A stretch of DNA of 64,000 nucleotides from Liolophura sinensis. Lineage: Eukaryota > Mollusca > Polyplacophora > Chitonida > Chitonidae. Shown piece after piece: positions 24,620 to 37,400 of this stretch (the first letter of the stretch is position 1; every line of letters starts with the position of its first letter). The stretch spans positions 87,999,836-88,063,835 of the forward strand of contig NC_088295.1 in assembly GCF_032854445.1 (NCBI RefSeq). Direction: 5' to 3'. Position numbers and translations under genes: made by a program. The notes under the pieces were generated by a model, which had not been told where the DNA came from, searched no databases, and was given only the letters and a program-made list of their open reading frames with translations.

Positions 24620-26736
24620 GATCCATGCAGATGTACATTTCTTCCTCCATCAAGACAAAAATTTCACAGTTTGTTAACTGAACAAAACGGAACGTTAATT
24701 GGGAGGGGAAGGGGGTGGGGATGCCCATGTCGACATGTGTGTCTAATTGGCCTGTCCAGTCTTAATCCGATTAATATTTAATTCACGTGAACACTTTTGC
24801 AATACCCACTTGAAGACTAGGTTTGGAACGTGTTTTTCTCGCACGCGTTGACAGCTTTACTTATTAAATAGATGTTTCATGTAAGCTGTTGTAAGTGGTT
24901 TCAAGGATAAGCCAATTAAAATACAATTGATATTTTAGTGTAACATTCTGATATCTCTTTTTTGCTAATTACCTGATGTTCTACATCAAAGGATAGTTCC
25001 ATTATGCACAGCAAAAACCTTATAGTGGATGTTATGTTTGAGCATGGTTAACACTACAGGTAATTCTTTCACCTGCTCTTATATAGGTAGCCCAACGAAA
25101 TTGTTGCTGACAGTAGTTGCCTAGCATTAGATGTATGTGTAACTTTTTTCAAGACAGCTTTTCAAGATTTCTCTCTGTTCTTACTGACGCACGTGTGTAG
25201 TGTTAAACCTTCAGGTAAATCAGCACTGTATATTATGTTCATGTGACCTTTTTAATGTGTGCAAATAATGTATATGCGGGAACGAGGTACGTTAATTGGG
25301 GATTTCTCTGATTATAGGATGTATCTGGGCTGAGAATGTGTCGTGGTTATAGCAGAATACACTGTATACAAGAGGCACTCCAACTGATGCGCATTAAGTG
25401 TGTGAGCTCAGCCTCGGAGAAAACAAGCCTTGTGCAGAATGTGTCTTTTCTCTGGCTGCTCAGTGTACAGTCGTGTTTGTACGATATCCTCAGCTCTTTA
25501 TACCTGATCGATCTAATGTGACAATGGCACATCGCTTGAACTCAATACGTCAGTACGGAAAGAGGAGGGTCAAATCACAACCTCACCACATGATTTATGG
25601 TGTCCTGTGTGCTAGAACGTGTCTTTCTAGAACGCCCAATTTATTGATCTGAATTGTCAACAAATGCAAGTAGATATGTATAAGTTTCTACTCGACTCAA
25701 GTGCCAGTTGCCTCACTGCCCTGGCTATATGAGCAACAGCAGCAGATATCGACCAGTGTGGCCGAATATGCCGGCTAGCATTACTCACATACATGTCAAC
25801 AGTGTATTGTTGTCCCTGTACAGCTGTCGACCCGCAATTACGTCATCACGGACCGCCTGGCCCTGCCGTGGAAACCGCATTCTCTTCACCGGCTGCAATA
25901 GAACAATATCTACCTGTTAGGTAAGACAACATATTACAACCTACAATGGCGCCTGTTATAGGTTTATTTAATTTTCTATGCTCTAGGTACTGGAGTGTTT
26001 ATTTAGAATTGTGAGCCCATTACTACGATAGGTAACGTGTGTTTTTCATAGTTAGTTGTTTTGTTTATGTGTATATGCCTATGTCGTATGTTGTTTTCTA
26101 ACTCATACAAGCCTATAAGTATATGTTAAATACGTTCTCTGTCAAAAAATAATATAAATGTGATGACTGGTCAAACTGACGTCATTACGTTAGAACTAGG
26201 TTTTATTTCCTTTTTGATTCAGCTGTTCACGAAATAACTGAGATCATCTAAACACATTTCTCTTAGCAAATTGCCCTGTGAGCAATCTGTTCAAGCTTCA
26301 TCTAGAAATTCATGTGAACTTGACAAGGAAATGGACATGTTGGAATTTTCATTTTTGATTCAGCTGTCCAGAACAAATATACATGTGTAATTGAGTTCAA
26401 ATAAAAAATTTTTTTTTTTACAAATTATCATTGGCGCAATTTGTTCAAGCTTCCTCCCGTGGTTTGACCCAGGCAATCGTCGTAGATTGGCTTTTGCTGA
26501 GCCCTGTCGTTGAATATTCATCATGAGTATTTATTATGATAATGAGGCTGTCCGTGACTCGGCTTGACAGGCGCAGACAGATTGTTCTCTGGACGAGCAC
26601 CTGTTCAGCTGGGCATCAGAGGGCCTCTGGTTTAAGCAGCCTTCATTCTAACGCCGGCACCCACAGGATTCAGTACGAGGCCCTAATGTCCACCCGCTCT
26701 CTATGATATAATGCTAGACGCCCACAACACTGCACA
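24620..26736. other. Upstream region of the Ig receptor gene
   Basis: No coding exon was supported. Two related segments (26,210-26,300 and 26,348-26,455) share TTTTTGATTCAGCTGT and TGTTCAAGCTTC, so about 140 bp was locally duplicated. The 5' untranslated region and promoter of the Ig gene are expected in the last few hundred bases. No TATA box was identified with confidence. Confidence 0.4.
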
Positions 26737-26773
26737 ATGCTTTCTGAAGGACTGTACGCTGTATGCATCACAG
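26737..26773 (+). CDS. Ig receptor exon 1 (signal peptide start)
   Basis: ATG with 12 codons (MLSEGLYAVCIT) up to donor G|GTGAGT, phase 1. Joined to exon 2 it gives a hydrophobic leader ending near GTMSA, a good cleavage site. The start was chosen because it alone yields a signal peptide in frame with Ig1. Confidence 0.75.
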
Positions 26774-29700
26774 GTGAGTGATGGTTAAGTTAGCAAAAGT
26801 ATACAAAAAGTTTACAGAGTGTACTTTTAATCAGCTGTGATATAAATACATATTGAGGGTGTGTATGTTAACATAATCAACTTCTGACATCAGGGCTTTC
26901 GTTATGTTACATATGTCTAACCAGACACTTTAGCCACACGACAGATACATGTATATGACAAGAAGGTTTTCGCTAAGGAGAATTACCGGTGAATTTAATG
27001 TTGTTGTATATCGCTTTCTGCTCATCCATGTGGAAACACTGTGGTGTTGTGAATCTGTAAAGACTGAGAGTTTATAGTGCTGAAGTCACGCTAGCTATTC
27101 GTTAATAAAAAATTTTTGGGAATAATAAAGTGGTGTCTGAATAAATACGTGAGGCAGATATGCATGAACACTAAAGTATGAGTCAGAAATGTTTGTAACA
27201 TTCGCGTTGCGGACTGGTATATTCTACAGGGATAATAGCACACTAATTACACAACTATGCTGCTATGTATGCGAATCAGGCGGACAAAGCGTAATTATTT
27301 ACAATCATGCCAAATGTCAGATTGTTATTTAATAAATTGTAATATAATTATAGCTGGTATGTTTACCTTTCAGCATTATGTGTGCTGCTCGGCACCATGT
27401 CTGCAGAGACAACTACCCTCAGTCTAAATGTCCGGGAAGGATTAACAAACTATCTGCTACATTGCTATAATCACGGAAGTGCTTCCGATGTCCAAAAAAG
27501 GATAAGTTGGTTTTATACGAAAAACGAGATAAGGGAATCTCAAATACCTACGTCGCTGTCTGACCCTGGAAACGTGACCTTGTTGGCATCGTGGAGTGGT
27601 TCGGACACGTACGTGAGTGACTCAAAAGCATGGAGCATGGATGATTACCAAATAGGAGGAAAATATTCATTGAGGATATTCAATGCATCTTTTCCCAGAG
27701 ACAATGGATATTTCTACTGTGTTGATCAGGTTTCAAGAGATATAATCAGGCGATTTCATCTCCAGATACTTGGTAAGATATACCTCATTTTTACATTCGA
27801 TCTAACGTTCAGCATTCACACGAGATACCTTACATCTTCACATTTAAACTACTTCATGAAATCCACATTTGTTGTTGTTGAAGAGGTGTTTCTAGTAAAC
27901 CTTACTTTTTGGATGCGGCAAGTTGAAACAGGAGCTGAACCTATTCATAACAGGTATATTTGTTAGAGAACAGCTCTACTTGATGTGCTGGCGTCCTGCA
28001 GAGACTCCCTCTTTGTATGGCATTATAAGGCCGCAGCTAAACGTTCAGTCACATGGCCGCGGCGCTCCGTTACACACCTATTCTATCAACCTATCATAAA
28101 CTGATCTCCGTGAGATATCGGGCATGTAAGATCCGCTGTGGTTTATTCTACTTCACTGGGTTAAAACAGCCTTTGGCTTCGTTGAGGTGAAAACGTTCTT
28201 GGATACAAAGAGTATTTTGGTTGTTTTCAGGTGGATTTTGTAGCAGGTATTCTTTGCAGATGTTTGCCTTTGTGGAATTTAATAGTGGCGTAATGATATT
28301 GTAAAGATGCCTTCGAGCTCTACTGATTAGTGAAGCGTGGTAATCGTCCGATCGTGACGTGATTTGAACAGTGACGTGTCGTATACGCTGCAGATATGGG
28401 ATAGCTTAAGACCAGTTCGTAACACCGATAATTCCCACGACAAATGGGGTTAGACAAGAATCAACTCAGTAACCTCTTCTGTTTGATCAATATTCCTATA
28501 TGTGATTTATACAGGCTCTTTGTATTAAAGGTACTGCACAGTGGGCCCAGTTGTCAAGCAAAGGACCTAATCTCTACTAATAATCAGTTGATAAGTCGTA
28601 GCCTGTCTGAGGTGGTATGATATAGCTTATATACCGCGCGTAGATCAGTGGACGAAACACCTCGACCTAAACGGGCGGTTATTTTCTGACTAAATTACCT
28701 TACTGAACACATCCCCTCAACATTCGGAGTTCGTGTTGAATGTGACCTTTATTAGTCAGTTACCGTGACAACGGAATAGGCACCATGAAATAAATTAACC
28801 GCTTCGGCAATTCTGTGGTCTTCGATATCCGACAATTAGAAGGTTCAGGTCTGCATAATACATGAGAAAGAATTCTATTACGGTGTACCTAACTCAGATC
28901 TTCAAAGAGTCCCGGTAACAGTTGGTCATCTGCACAGAATAGGTCTGGTCAGTGTAATGGAGAGTCATTATATGCAATTACACAAAGGTGCAATCGTTTG
29001 ATCAGGTGCAATGACCGAAGGGCAATGCAGATTGGATCAGTGACTGAGTAAAGGAACTCTGGCTTGGGATTGTGTAATAACAGGCGATGAATAGAATCTA
29101 GCACGCGACAGGTGCTTCATGTCGTGACTTAACCACCAATTCTCAACCCATTTCGCCTCTTTGGGGGTATTTGTACTGTTTCTGTGGCAATTACGTGCGC
29201 CCAATATCATCTCACCAAAGCATCTGCCATAAAAGAGATGTTCTAATTAGGTGCATTATATTCATTAACAATAGTGCACATTGCAATACACATTGTTTAG
29301 GAGCACAGCTAGCCCACCTTCCACCATGGCCTTGCATGGGAAAACAGGTTTTTTTCTATGACGGATTTCTTTAGCGTGAAAAATTACTGTGTTTTTGTAC
29401 ACCGCAGCTATATAGACTGCATGTTGTTATTTTGTTGTTACTGTTCGCGTTTGTGTCTTCGCGTTTAGGCGTTTTGAAAGAGATTCCCAACGAAACGGTA
29501 CACCAAGTTTTCAAAGTACAAATTACCGCAGTTGAAATTGTGCCCTCTCCCGCAAAGGTCGGGCAATTAACTGTGGTATCGTATGAAGCCCGTAGTTTGA
29601 CCAAATGTGGCCAGCTTTATTCATGAAACTGACTGATTATTCACTGTGTATGCCACAGTTGGAGCATATAAAGATCCCGTTTTTGTTTATTTCATGCATA

Positions 29701-31373
29701 TACTTGCTAGATCTAAACAGGGTCGATGTAAGACTTGAAAGAAACTACAATGGCACTCGGCCTTTAACAACCACATAAGGGAAACTTATTAAGCCCTGCT
29801 ATCTCTTTATACATAGACGGGAACAGCTTTTGAAAGGAGTGAATATGAAAAGAACACATGGAAATATTAGAGATATTTTGTTGCACCATTTTCTCCGTCA
29901 AGTGACACGGACAAATAGTATAGTATGAACTCTGATGATCTATGCATCTCTTGCTGTGCTGGGCATGGACGATTTTGTGGTAAGTGTTCTAGTGAGATAT
30001 GTCCGTTCAACAGGTGATGTTCACCTGTTTTGGTAACCGGTCTTTTTTACTCTTTTATCAATATTCAGGCACCAACGGCATTTGTCAGCAGGCTAATGTC
30101 GTCCCTGTTTGGAAGCTCGCCTTGGGTTACTGTAGCTGTCAAGTATCGCTATAACTGCAATAGCCTCCCAACAGGCTAATCAACATAACAATATAGAGGG
30201 TGGTTGATCACAAAACCGACATCTGCTCCGAAAAAAATCTTTTAGATAAATTTAACTAATGTTTCCGGTGCTTATGAATGAATAATCCTGTGCTTTTTTC
30301 TAGCTTGTTGTACTGCACATACGAAATATAACACTTATCCTCTACAACAGTTAGCGGTTACAATATGAATAGGTACTGGTATATTCATGTGTAGTAGCCC
30401 CTTCTCCAGTCGCTCGACTAGATGCAATAATGCAAAGTTTCAGTTTTGGTTTCTGGAATTTGACGTATGAATTCGTAAGAGAGAATTAAAAAAAAAAACA
30501 TTATTTGACTGCGGCATTAAGCAGATAATATCATTTACGGGCATGACAAGCATGACAATAGTAATTTATAAATCACAGTGGCCTAGGTCTGTTACAGAAT
30601 AGCAGACTATTACACCTTTCACAGTAGGTCTGTAACAGAACTGAAGCCTTTGCACTTTCACAGTAGATTGGGTCTGTAGCAGAACAGCAGATTATACACT
30701 TTCACAATAGATTGGGTGTATAAACAGAATAGCAGTCTGCAGGTTACTTTCACAGTAGATTGGATCTGTAACAGAATATACGTCTGTACACTTTCACAGT
30801 TGATTGGGTCTGTAACAGATTAAATGATTAATAGTAAAAGAATTCTGCGTGTCAGGAACCCCATAATTATTAGTTTGTAATTAGTGAATAACAAACTAAT
30901 AATTATGGGGTTCCTGACACACAGAATTCTTTTACTATGGTATAACACCATTTCCTGTGAGATAATGCTTTAATTTGGATCCTTTAATTATTGTTTCAGT
31001 GAAAATTACTGAGATATGGATAACGGAAGCTGGTGATGTTGAGGGCACGCAGACGGTTGATGTTACGGCCGGAGAAATGGCACGATTGTCTTGTCGGGTG
31101 AACAGAGCAAACCCTGCCCCAGACTTCTTGTGGACGAAAAATAACCATTTGTTTTCTAACGCTTCATATCCGGACTCCGGAGATGCGAATTCCGGAGTTA
31201 TAACATTCTTACCCACACGAGAGATGAATGGAGAGATAGTCCGTTGTCTAGCCAACAACCAAAACGGACCAGATGAGATTGCAGCTGCGAAACTGAACGT
31301 CTTATGTAAGTTATCGAAGAGCTTTCTTCTAGGTATAGTACAGGATCAGGTCAAACCTGCTTTTGTTGATTCC

Positions 31374-31422
<49 letters not shown>

Positions 31423-34400
31423 TGGGTATTTACATGTACTCTCGTCAGATTCTCCAAACAAGGCACCATTATAGCAGCCGCAGATGATAATCCCCTAACT
31501 AATCGGGACGTTTTAATCCAGCATTTAATTGTTACGCTACACATTTATGTCAGGTGTTTTTTTCAGTGGGTACCTGGTAAAGGTGGGGGTTTTCCAGTAG
31601 GTACCTGGTAAAGGATGGTCGTTTCCAGCAGGTACCCGTAGAAGCTCAGTGGTTTCCAGCAAGTACCTCGTAAAAGTGGAGGTTTCATACATTTGCCTGG
31701 TAAAGATGGGGGTTTGCAGTAGGTACCTGGTAAAGGATGGTCGTTTCCAGCAGGTACCCGTAGAAGTTCAGTGGTCTTCACTGTATAGTCTCTACGCTTT
31801 CCCCCACGTATAAAAATGATCGCCGTCGTAAAAGTTTGGTGTTATCAAATCAACAAATAGTTGATAATAATGTCGCTTGGTTGACATTTAATATGCTAAA
31901 GTTCCCGTTCATCGAAGTAGTTTTTTTCTCATTCACTCTTTGTGGCATATATAGATCGTAATTGTAGCTTGCATGATCTCAATATTATTGCAATGTCTTT
32001 TATCGTATTCTTTTCATGACGTGTATAAACACGATACTGTATTGCTGAACACTACTGAACTGTCCAAAGATCTCAGCGAATACTAAACGTTTAGTATTTG
32101 TGAGACTCAAAAATTCTCACGTAATTTAAAACAGAAGTCTCCTGTATGACAGGTGAAAAATGACTCAGTTTAACGCAGGAAAGATATTTTAATGGCTTGT
32201 GTGTACAACCTAGTTCAAATGAACTATTAAAAATGAAAGTGTCATTTTTAAGTACACTTAATGAGCGAATCTCAGAAGGCTTTTAGTTCGTGGGAAACAG
32301 TAAAGCTATAATTAAGAGTGCTCTGAAATTAACTGTATTGTTCATAGTACATAAAAACACCCCTGATCTTTCTCTTGCAAGATACTTGTACACTTATTGA
32401 ATGTGTACTAAGCAAACCTCATTATCTAGAAGGTACGCCAGTGTGCTGTTTGCTTTTAAATAGTTGAAAAAATAACCCTAATCTTGTATGTGATAAACTT
32501 GTCATCCCTTTTTCCTGTCACTCAGTCCCATTTGCATGCTTCACTTCCATTTACAAACCTTAATTAACTAATGACTCATTACCCCGATATTAATCTGAAG
32601 TACGCTTTGAGCCACACTTATCAGCGGCGAATCCAGACCCGTTGGCCGTAAAATAACGGATTTGCAGTGCTCCTCACATGTTTTCTTCGAGTAAGTAATT
32701 TTGGAGGAGGGGCCCTCTAGCTATGCCATTGTATACAGATAATCCCGGCTGATCCGCTGTGGACGTACGGCCCTAACCGGCATGGGCCTGTGTTATGGAC
32801 TAAGGTATTCATAGATAAATGTGCCAGTAATACTGAGATCTGTATCCCAAAGGTTCTAATGTTCACATTACAAGACGAACCCTGTGAGTAGGACCCAGCC
32901 CGATCGCTACAGAAAGTCAGAAAGATGGTGGCTTTGTAATGGCCCACCTGTCGAAATGGTGTTTGGCAGTAAAGTGTCAAGACATTCTCATTATCCTGTC
33001 CCATATGTTACATGACGGTATTGATATTTTACCTTGCACAGAATGATGTTTGTCTGTGGATTCAAAGGTTGTCTGTGATGAACTCGGCAATTATCGGTCC
33101 CAGCTCCATGCACCCTGTTGTCGGTACCACCCACCAAACAGCTATCACCCGCCCCATTCACTGAGAACACACCTCCCGTAATTATCAACTTTGACCCGTT
33201 GCACTCATACATTCATCTCCTGTCCCACACCTTACTTGTACCGTTACAGCATCGTCAGCCACCTGCTCTCCGCACACAGTCCATTGCCGCTTTAACAAGT
33301 ATCGTTAGATCATTGCACTTTCAATGTTTCAACCGTCACTGGCCTGTAGCGCCAACATGTCGTACTGTGGCTCCGTATAACACTGCTAACTGTCTTGTAC
33401 CTCTCCCTTGTCAATGACTAACATATTCCCTCTCCGCCCATGTGAATAGTCTAATTTCCTCACTTGTACTAACATTAGGGAAGTAGATAAAGCTTACGAT
33501 TTGGTAGTAGATATTACAAAGTATTGTTTGAAACATCTCCATGCGTCCCATTACTAATGTTTGATTTGCCCTTGACTTCAGACCCCCCGGTCGTAACAGT
33601 TAACTGGCAGAGTGGCATAAACGTCCTGACTTGTGAGGCCGAGGGTAACCCCGCCCAGTACGAGTTCTACTCCTGGGAGCATCGAGTCCGCAGCACCCTG
33701 GTTGACACCATGCAGGGAAGTGCTTCTGAGTCAACATCAGTACTTCACCTCCCTCCCTCGGGATATTTTGTGACAGGGGACTATATATGTAGTGTGTCCA
33801 ACGGAGTCGGGCATAAGCAAAGCGCCAGTTTACTTTGTGCAACCTAAAAGTGAGTGTCTGAATACTGTATAACCACAGGCCTAATGAATGGAGACGTTAA
33901 TAGATTAATTGTGTCACTTCACATCTGTGCCTTCCCATTGCATACACCCACGGAAATTGCCTCTCACATCGACTTACTGCCGCGCCTTGATTGCAAACAC
34001 ATGACTCACTTAGAGTGAACTAACTGATGCAAACAGAGAATATTACAACTACAGATGCACTGAAATAAACTTTATCGACTCAGGAATTATTTCATCATTC
34101 ATTCGTTTCTGAGATTAGTACCACTCACGTAGGTCAAAGTCAAAACTAGTAAAAGTGAAAGGGGGAAATATTGTTATCTGGAAGATACTGACATAATTAA
34201 CTCTCCATATACAATTCAGTTTATTGATTCCAATATGAAATACTTTGACAGAGCACGGGGCCTTTTTGTTTTTCTTGATCAGCTGCACCTGTGTTTGAGG
34301 CCCGAAGTAGGACTGTTCTTGCGCCGTCTGGCGGCCGACTGGATATCTCTGTTGGATTTTATTCACATCCGGTTTTTTCGAACGTCGTCTGGGAGAGGGC

Positions 34401-37400
34401 AGAGGAAGAACAAACAGTCAAGCTGAACTTTCACAAGGAAAAACCGGCCTACCCTAGCTTAGACTTCAAGGACACCCCAGCACATCTTGCCGGCAACGTG
34501 ACCACGCTTTCCTTTTCGGCTGTGGAGAAGCGGGACTCTGGGATTTATACGGTCATCGTGACAAACTCTGAAGGCGTGTCATCGTACAGCATAACGCTTA
34601 AGGTGCACGATGCTCCAGTGGTGCAACAGGACCCTAGTAACGCCATCCCAGGTGAGTAGTTCGTCTTGGTTTAATCACAGAATTATTCATTATTCATCGT
34701 TCGCGTTTATTATGTAAGCGTTTATCCATAACTGGAAATTAGATAATGTGCAGTATTGACACATTCGGATTGTCGATTTGTGTTTCGCGCATATTGTTTA
34801 GAGCCCTTGTTCATACGTCTTACCATCATCCGTATGCCGCGGATGACCAATTTAAAATTATGAATTAAAATTTATGACCACCAGGTTAACCGTGTTAACT
34901 GCTCTCTTGTTCACTTACTCTTACGACATCAGAGTGGACGGAGAAAAGGTTAATGTTACAGGTCCTACTTCAGGTAATTGAAAATTCCAAGTGGTTATGT
35001 TGCGAGTGGTTATGTTGTGAGATCTGAAATCTCTTTCATTCTTCCTAGCTTTTAGCCTTTAGAAATTCATAGTACAGGAGAGGTATAGTCATTGTGCTGA
35101 ATTAGATCTCCAAGTTGGATATATGAACAGTTGCAATCAAAGCGCAAATGTGATTCATATTTTGTTACCGATAACTGATATTCTAGCATAGTGCACGATT
35201 TGAATACGGATTGCACTAAGTCGCCTAGAACATACTTTGCGGCTACCCTACATCATTGAAAACTGTTGACTGCTTCTCTTTGTATGATTCAGAAGATGTA
35301 CACCATCACAAGGGCGCTTGACAGCATGCTTGGGAGTCTTAACTTTAATATATCTTTTAACAATGAACAACTGAAAGAGTAGGGAACTATTTTGAATAAA
35401 AGCGATGGCCGTAAGCTCGAGAAAAGCAGCCGAGTTCATGTAAGCAACGAAGCCACGCGATTCAAAAAAGGAGGTTTGTGAAGCTTGCGTACACTTTTGA
35501 CAATACGCAGACGACAGGACTTAGTTCTAGACTAGTGAATGTTACGATCTATCACGATTATGTAGAAGTTGAGCTGGAGAAAAGCCAAATCCGTCTCAAA
35601 ACCATCGTAAACTGTATTTCAATTTTGTACGGCTCACTTACTAAGACCTGCAAAGTTCGCTGAGGTGTTTAGTTCAGTCGATGGCAGTTGTGTTGTGGGT
35701 TAGACTTCGCCAAATCAGTCGGTTTGCTTCTTGATTCACACCTGTGACTTAACTGAGGTAAATTGCCAAGTAGCCGTACTTCAAGGGTTACGTGTAACAA
35801 TTTTCTAGCGATTGCATTGTAGATCGTCGCTGGTTTTACTGTTCATGCTGTAGGCGTTTATATTGTCCTTGTCTACAAATTCATTGGAAGGCATTAACCG
35901 TTAACGCCAAGACAGTAGTCTTTAACCGTCAACGCCACTGCAATAGTCATTGTCCGTCAGCGCCACTGCAATAGTCTTTAACGGTCAACGCCACTGCAAT
36001 AGTCATTAACCGTCATCGCCACTGCAATAGTCATTAACCGTCAACGCCACTGCAATAGTCATGAACAGTGAACGCTACTGCAATAATCATTAACCGTCAG
36101 CGCCACTGCATTATTCATTAACCATCAACGCTACTACATAGTCATGAACCGACAACGCCACTGCAACTCACGAACCATCAGCGCCACTGCAGTTGTCATG
36201 AATCGTCAGCGCCACTGCAATACATCAGCGCCACTGCCATATCCATCAAACGTCAGCACCATTTCAATCGTCCTTGAATATATGATGTACTGTCTTCTGT
36301 TTCAGTAAAAGAAGATTTTAATGTGCAGTCCCAGCGTCAGGTTAATGAGGATAATGGGCAGTTAGCAGCCGGGCAAGGTGAGTTTATAATTATGATAACC
36401 AGACTTTCACTTATACACGTACCCTCAGAATTACTTACGACGTATTACAACGTTCACTTAAAACTGATCAGTAAGGAGGTGTATACATTTTTTTTTCTCA
36501 AATAAGTGCTAGGAGCGACATTTCTGCTGTCAACATCAGATACAGTGGTTAGAGTATGACAGTCGAAGCATGCAGCTGTAAGACACTTCAACAGGTGTTT
36601 TGTTGCTCATCTGAAATACAAATATACATGTATTCGCCTGTCTGTCTTGTAGGTAACGAAGAGCCGACCGAATCTCCTGTCTCCGTCACCATGGTCGCGG
36701 TTGTTTCGTGTGTTTCCGTGGTGGTCATCATACTTGTGGTTGTTGGAGTTTGTTTGGTCAAGCATGGCAAGATATCTCTATATGGTAAGTCTCCACTGTC
36801 ATTAACAAACGATACCTCTATATGCTGTGAAGCCAGCTGTGTCAGTATCGATGTCTTAACACAGAAGTAAGCCTGCTACGGATTAGGACGATCTTGGCTT
36901 TACTGTTTACATGGAGATTTAACGCCATGCCTTGTTTCCATCAGTCCATCCCAATGATGTGTATCTAACACAATCCATAATGATGACGTCATTCTGTATG
37001 TAATCGTGTGTAATTGACCTTTGGATGTGGATATTGAATAGACTCGCTCGGCTCACAGAAAAAAGGCTTCAAAGGTCGTAAAGATTTGAGTAAAAGCAAA
37101 CCGAATTCGCGTCTCGCTCTTGATGGTTTTCGATTACAGCTTTCGTTTTAAAGAGTAACTTTGAGCGAATTGTCCACCTTTGGGGCTAAAATAAAGCACG
37201 AATTGAATGGGCGGGAAGGTTTTCTCAATATGTTTCTGCTTTTGGACGTACTATTGACATGGATACAAGACACGTCTATACAAATAAAGCTTTTAGAATT
37301 CTAACTGGAATATCTGGTGTAATTTCGCAGAAATCCACCTATTTGATATTATATTTGTTTCTGTTTTATTCAGTTCGCGGGGACCGGTACTCTGAATCGA

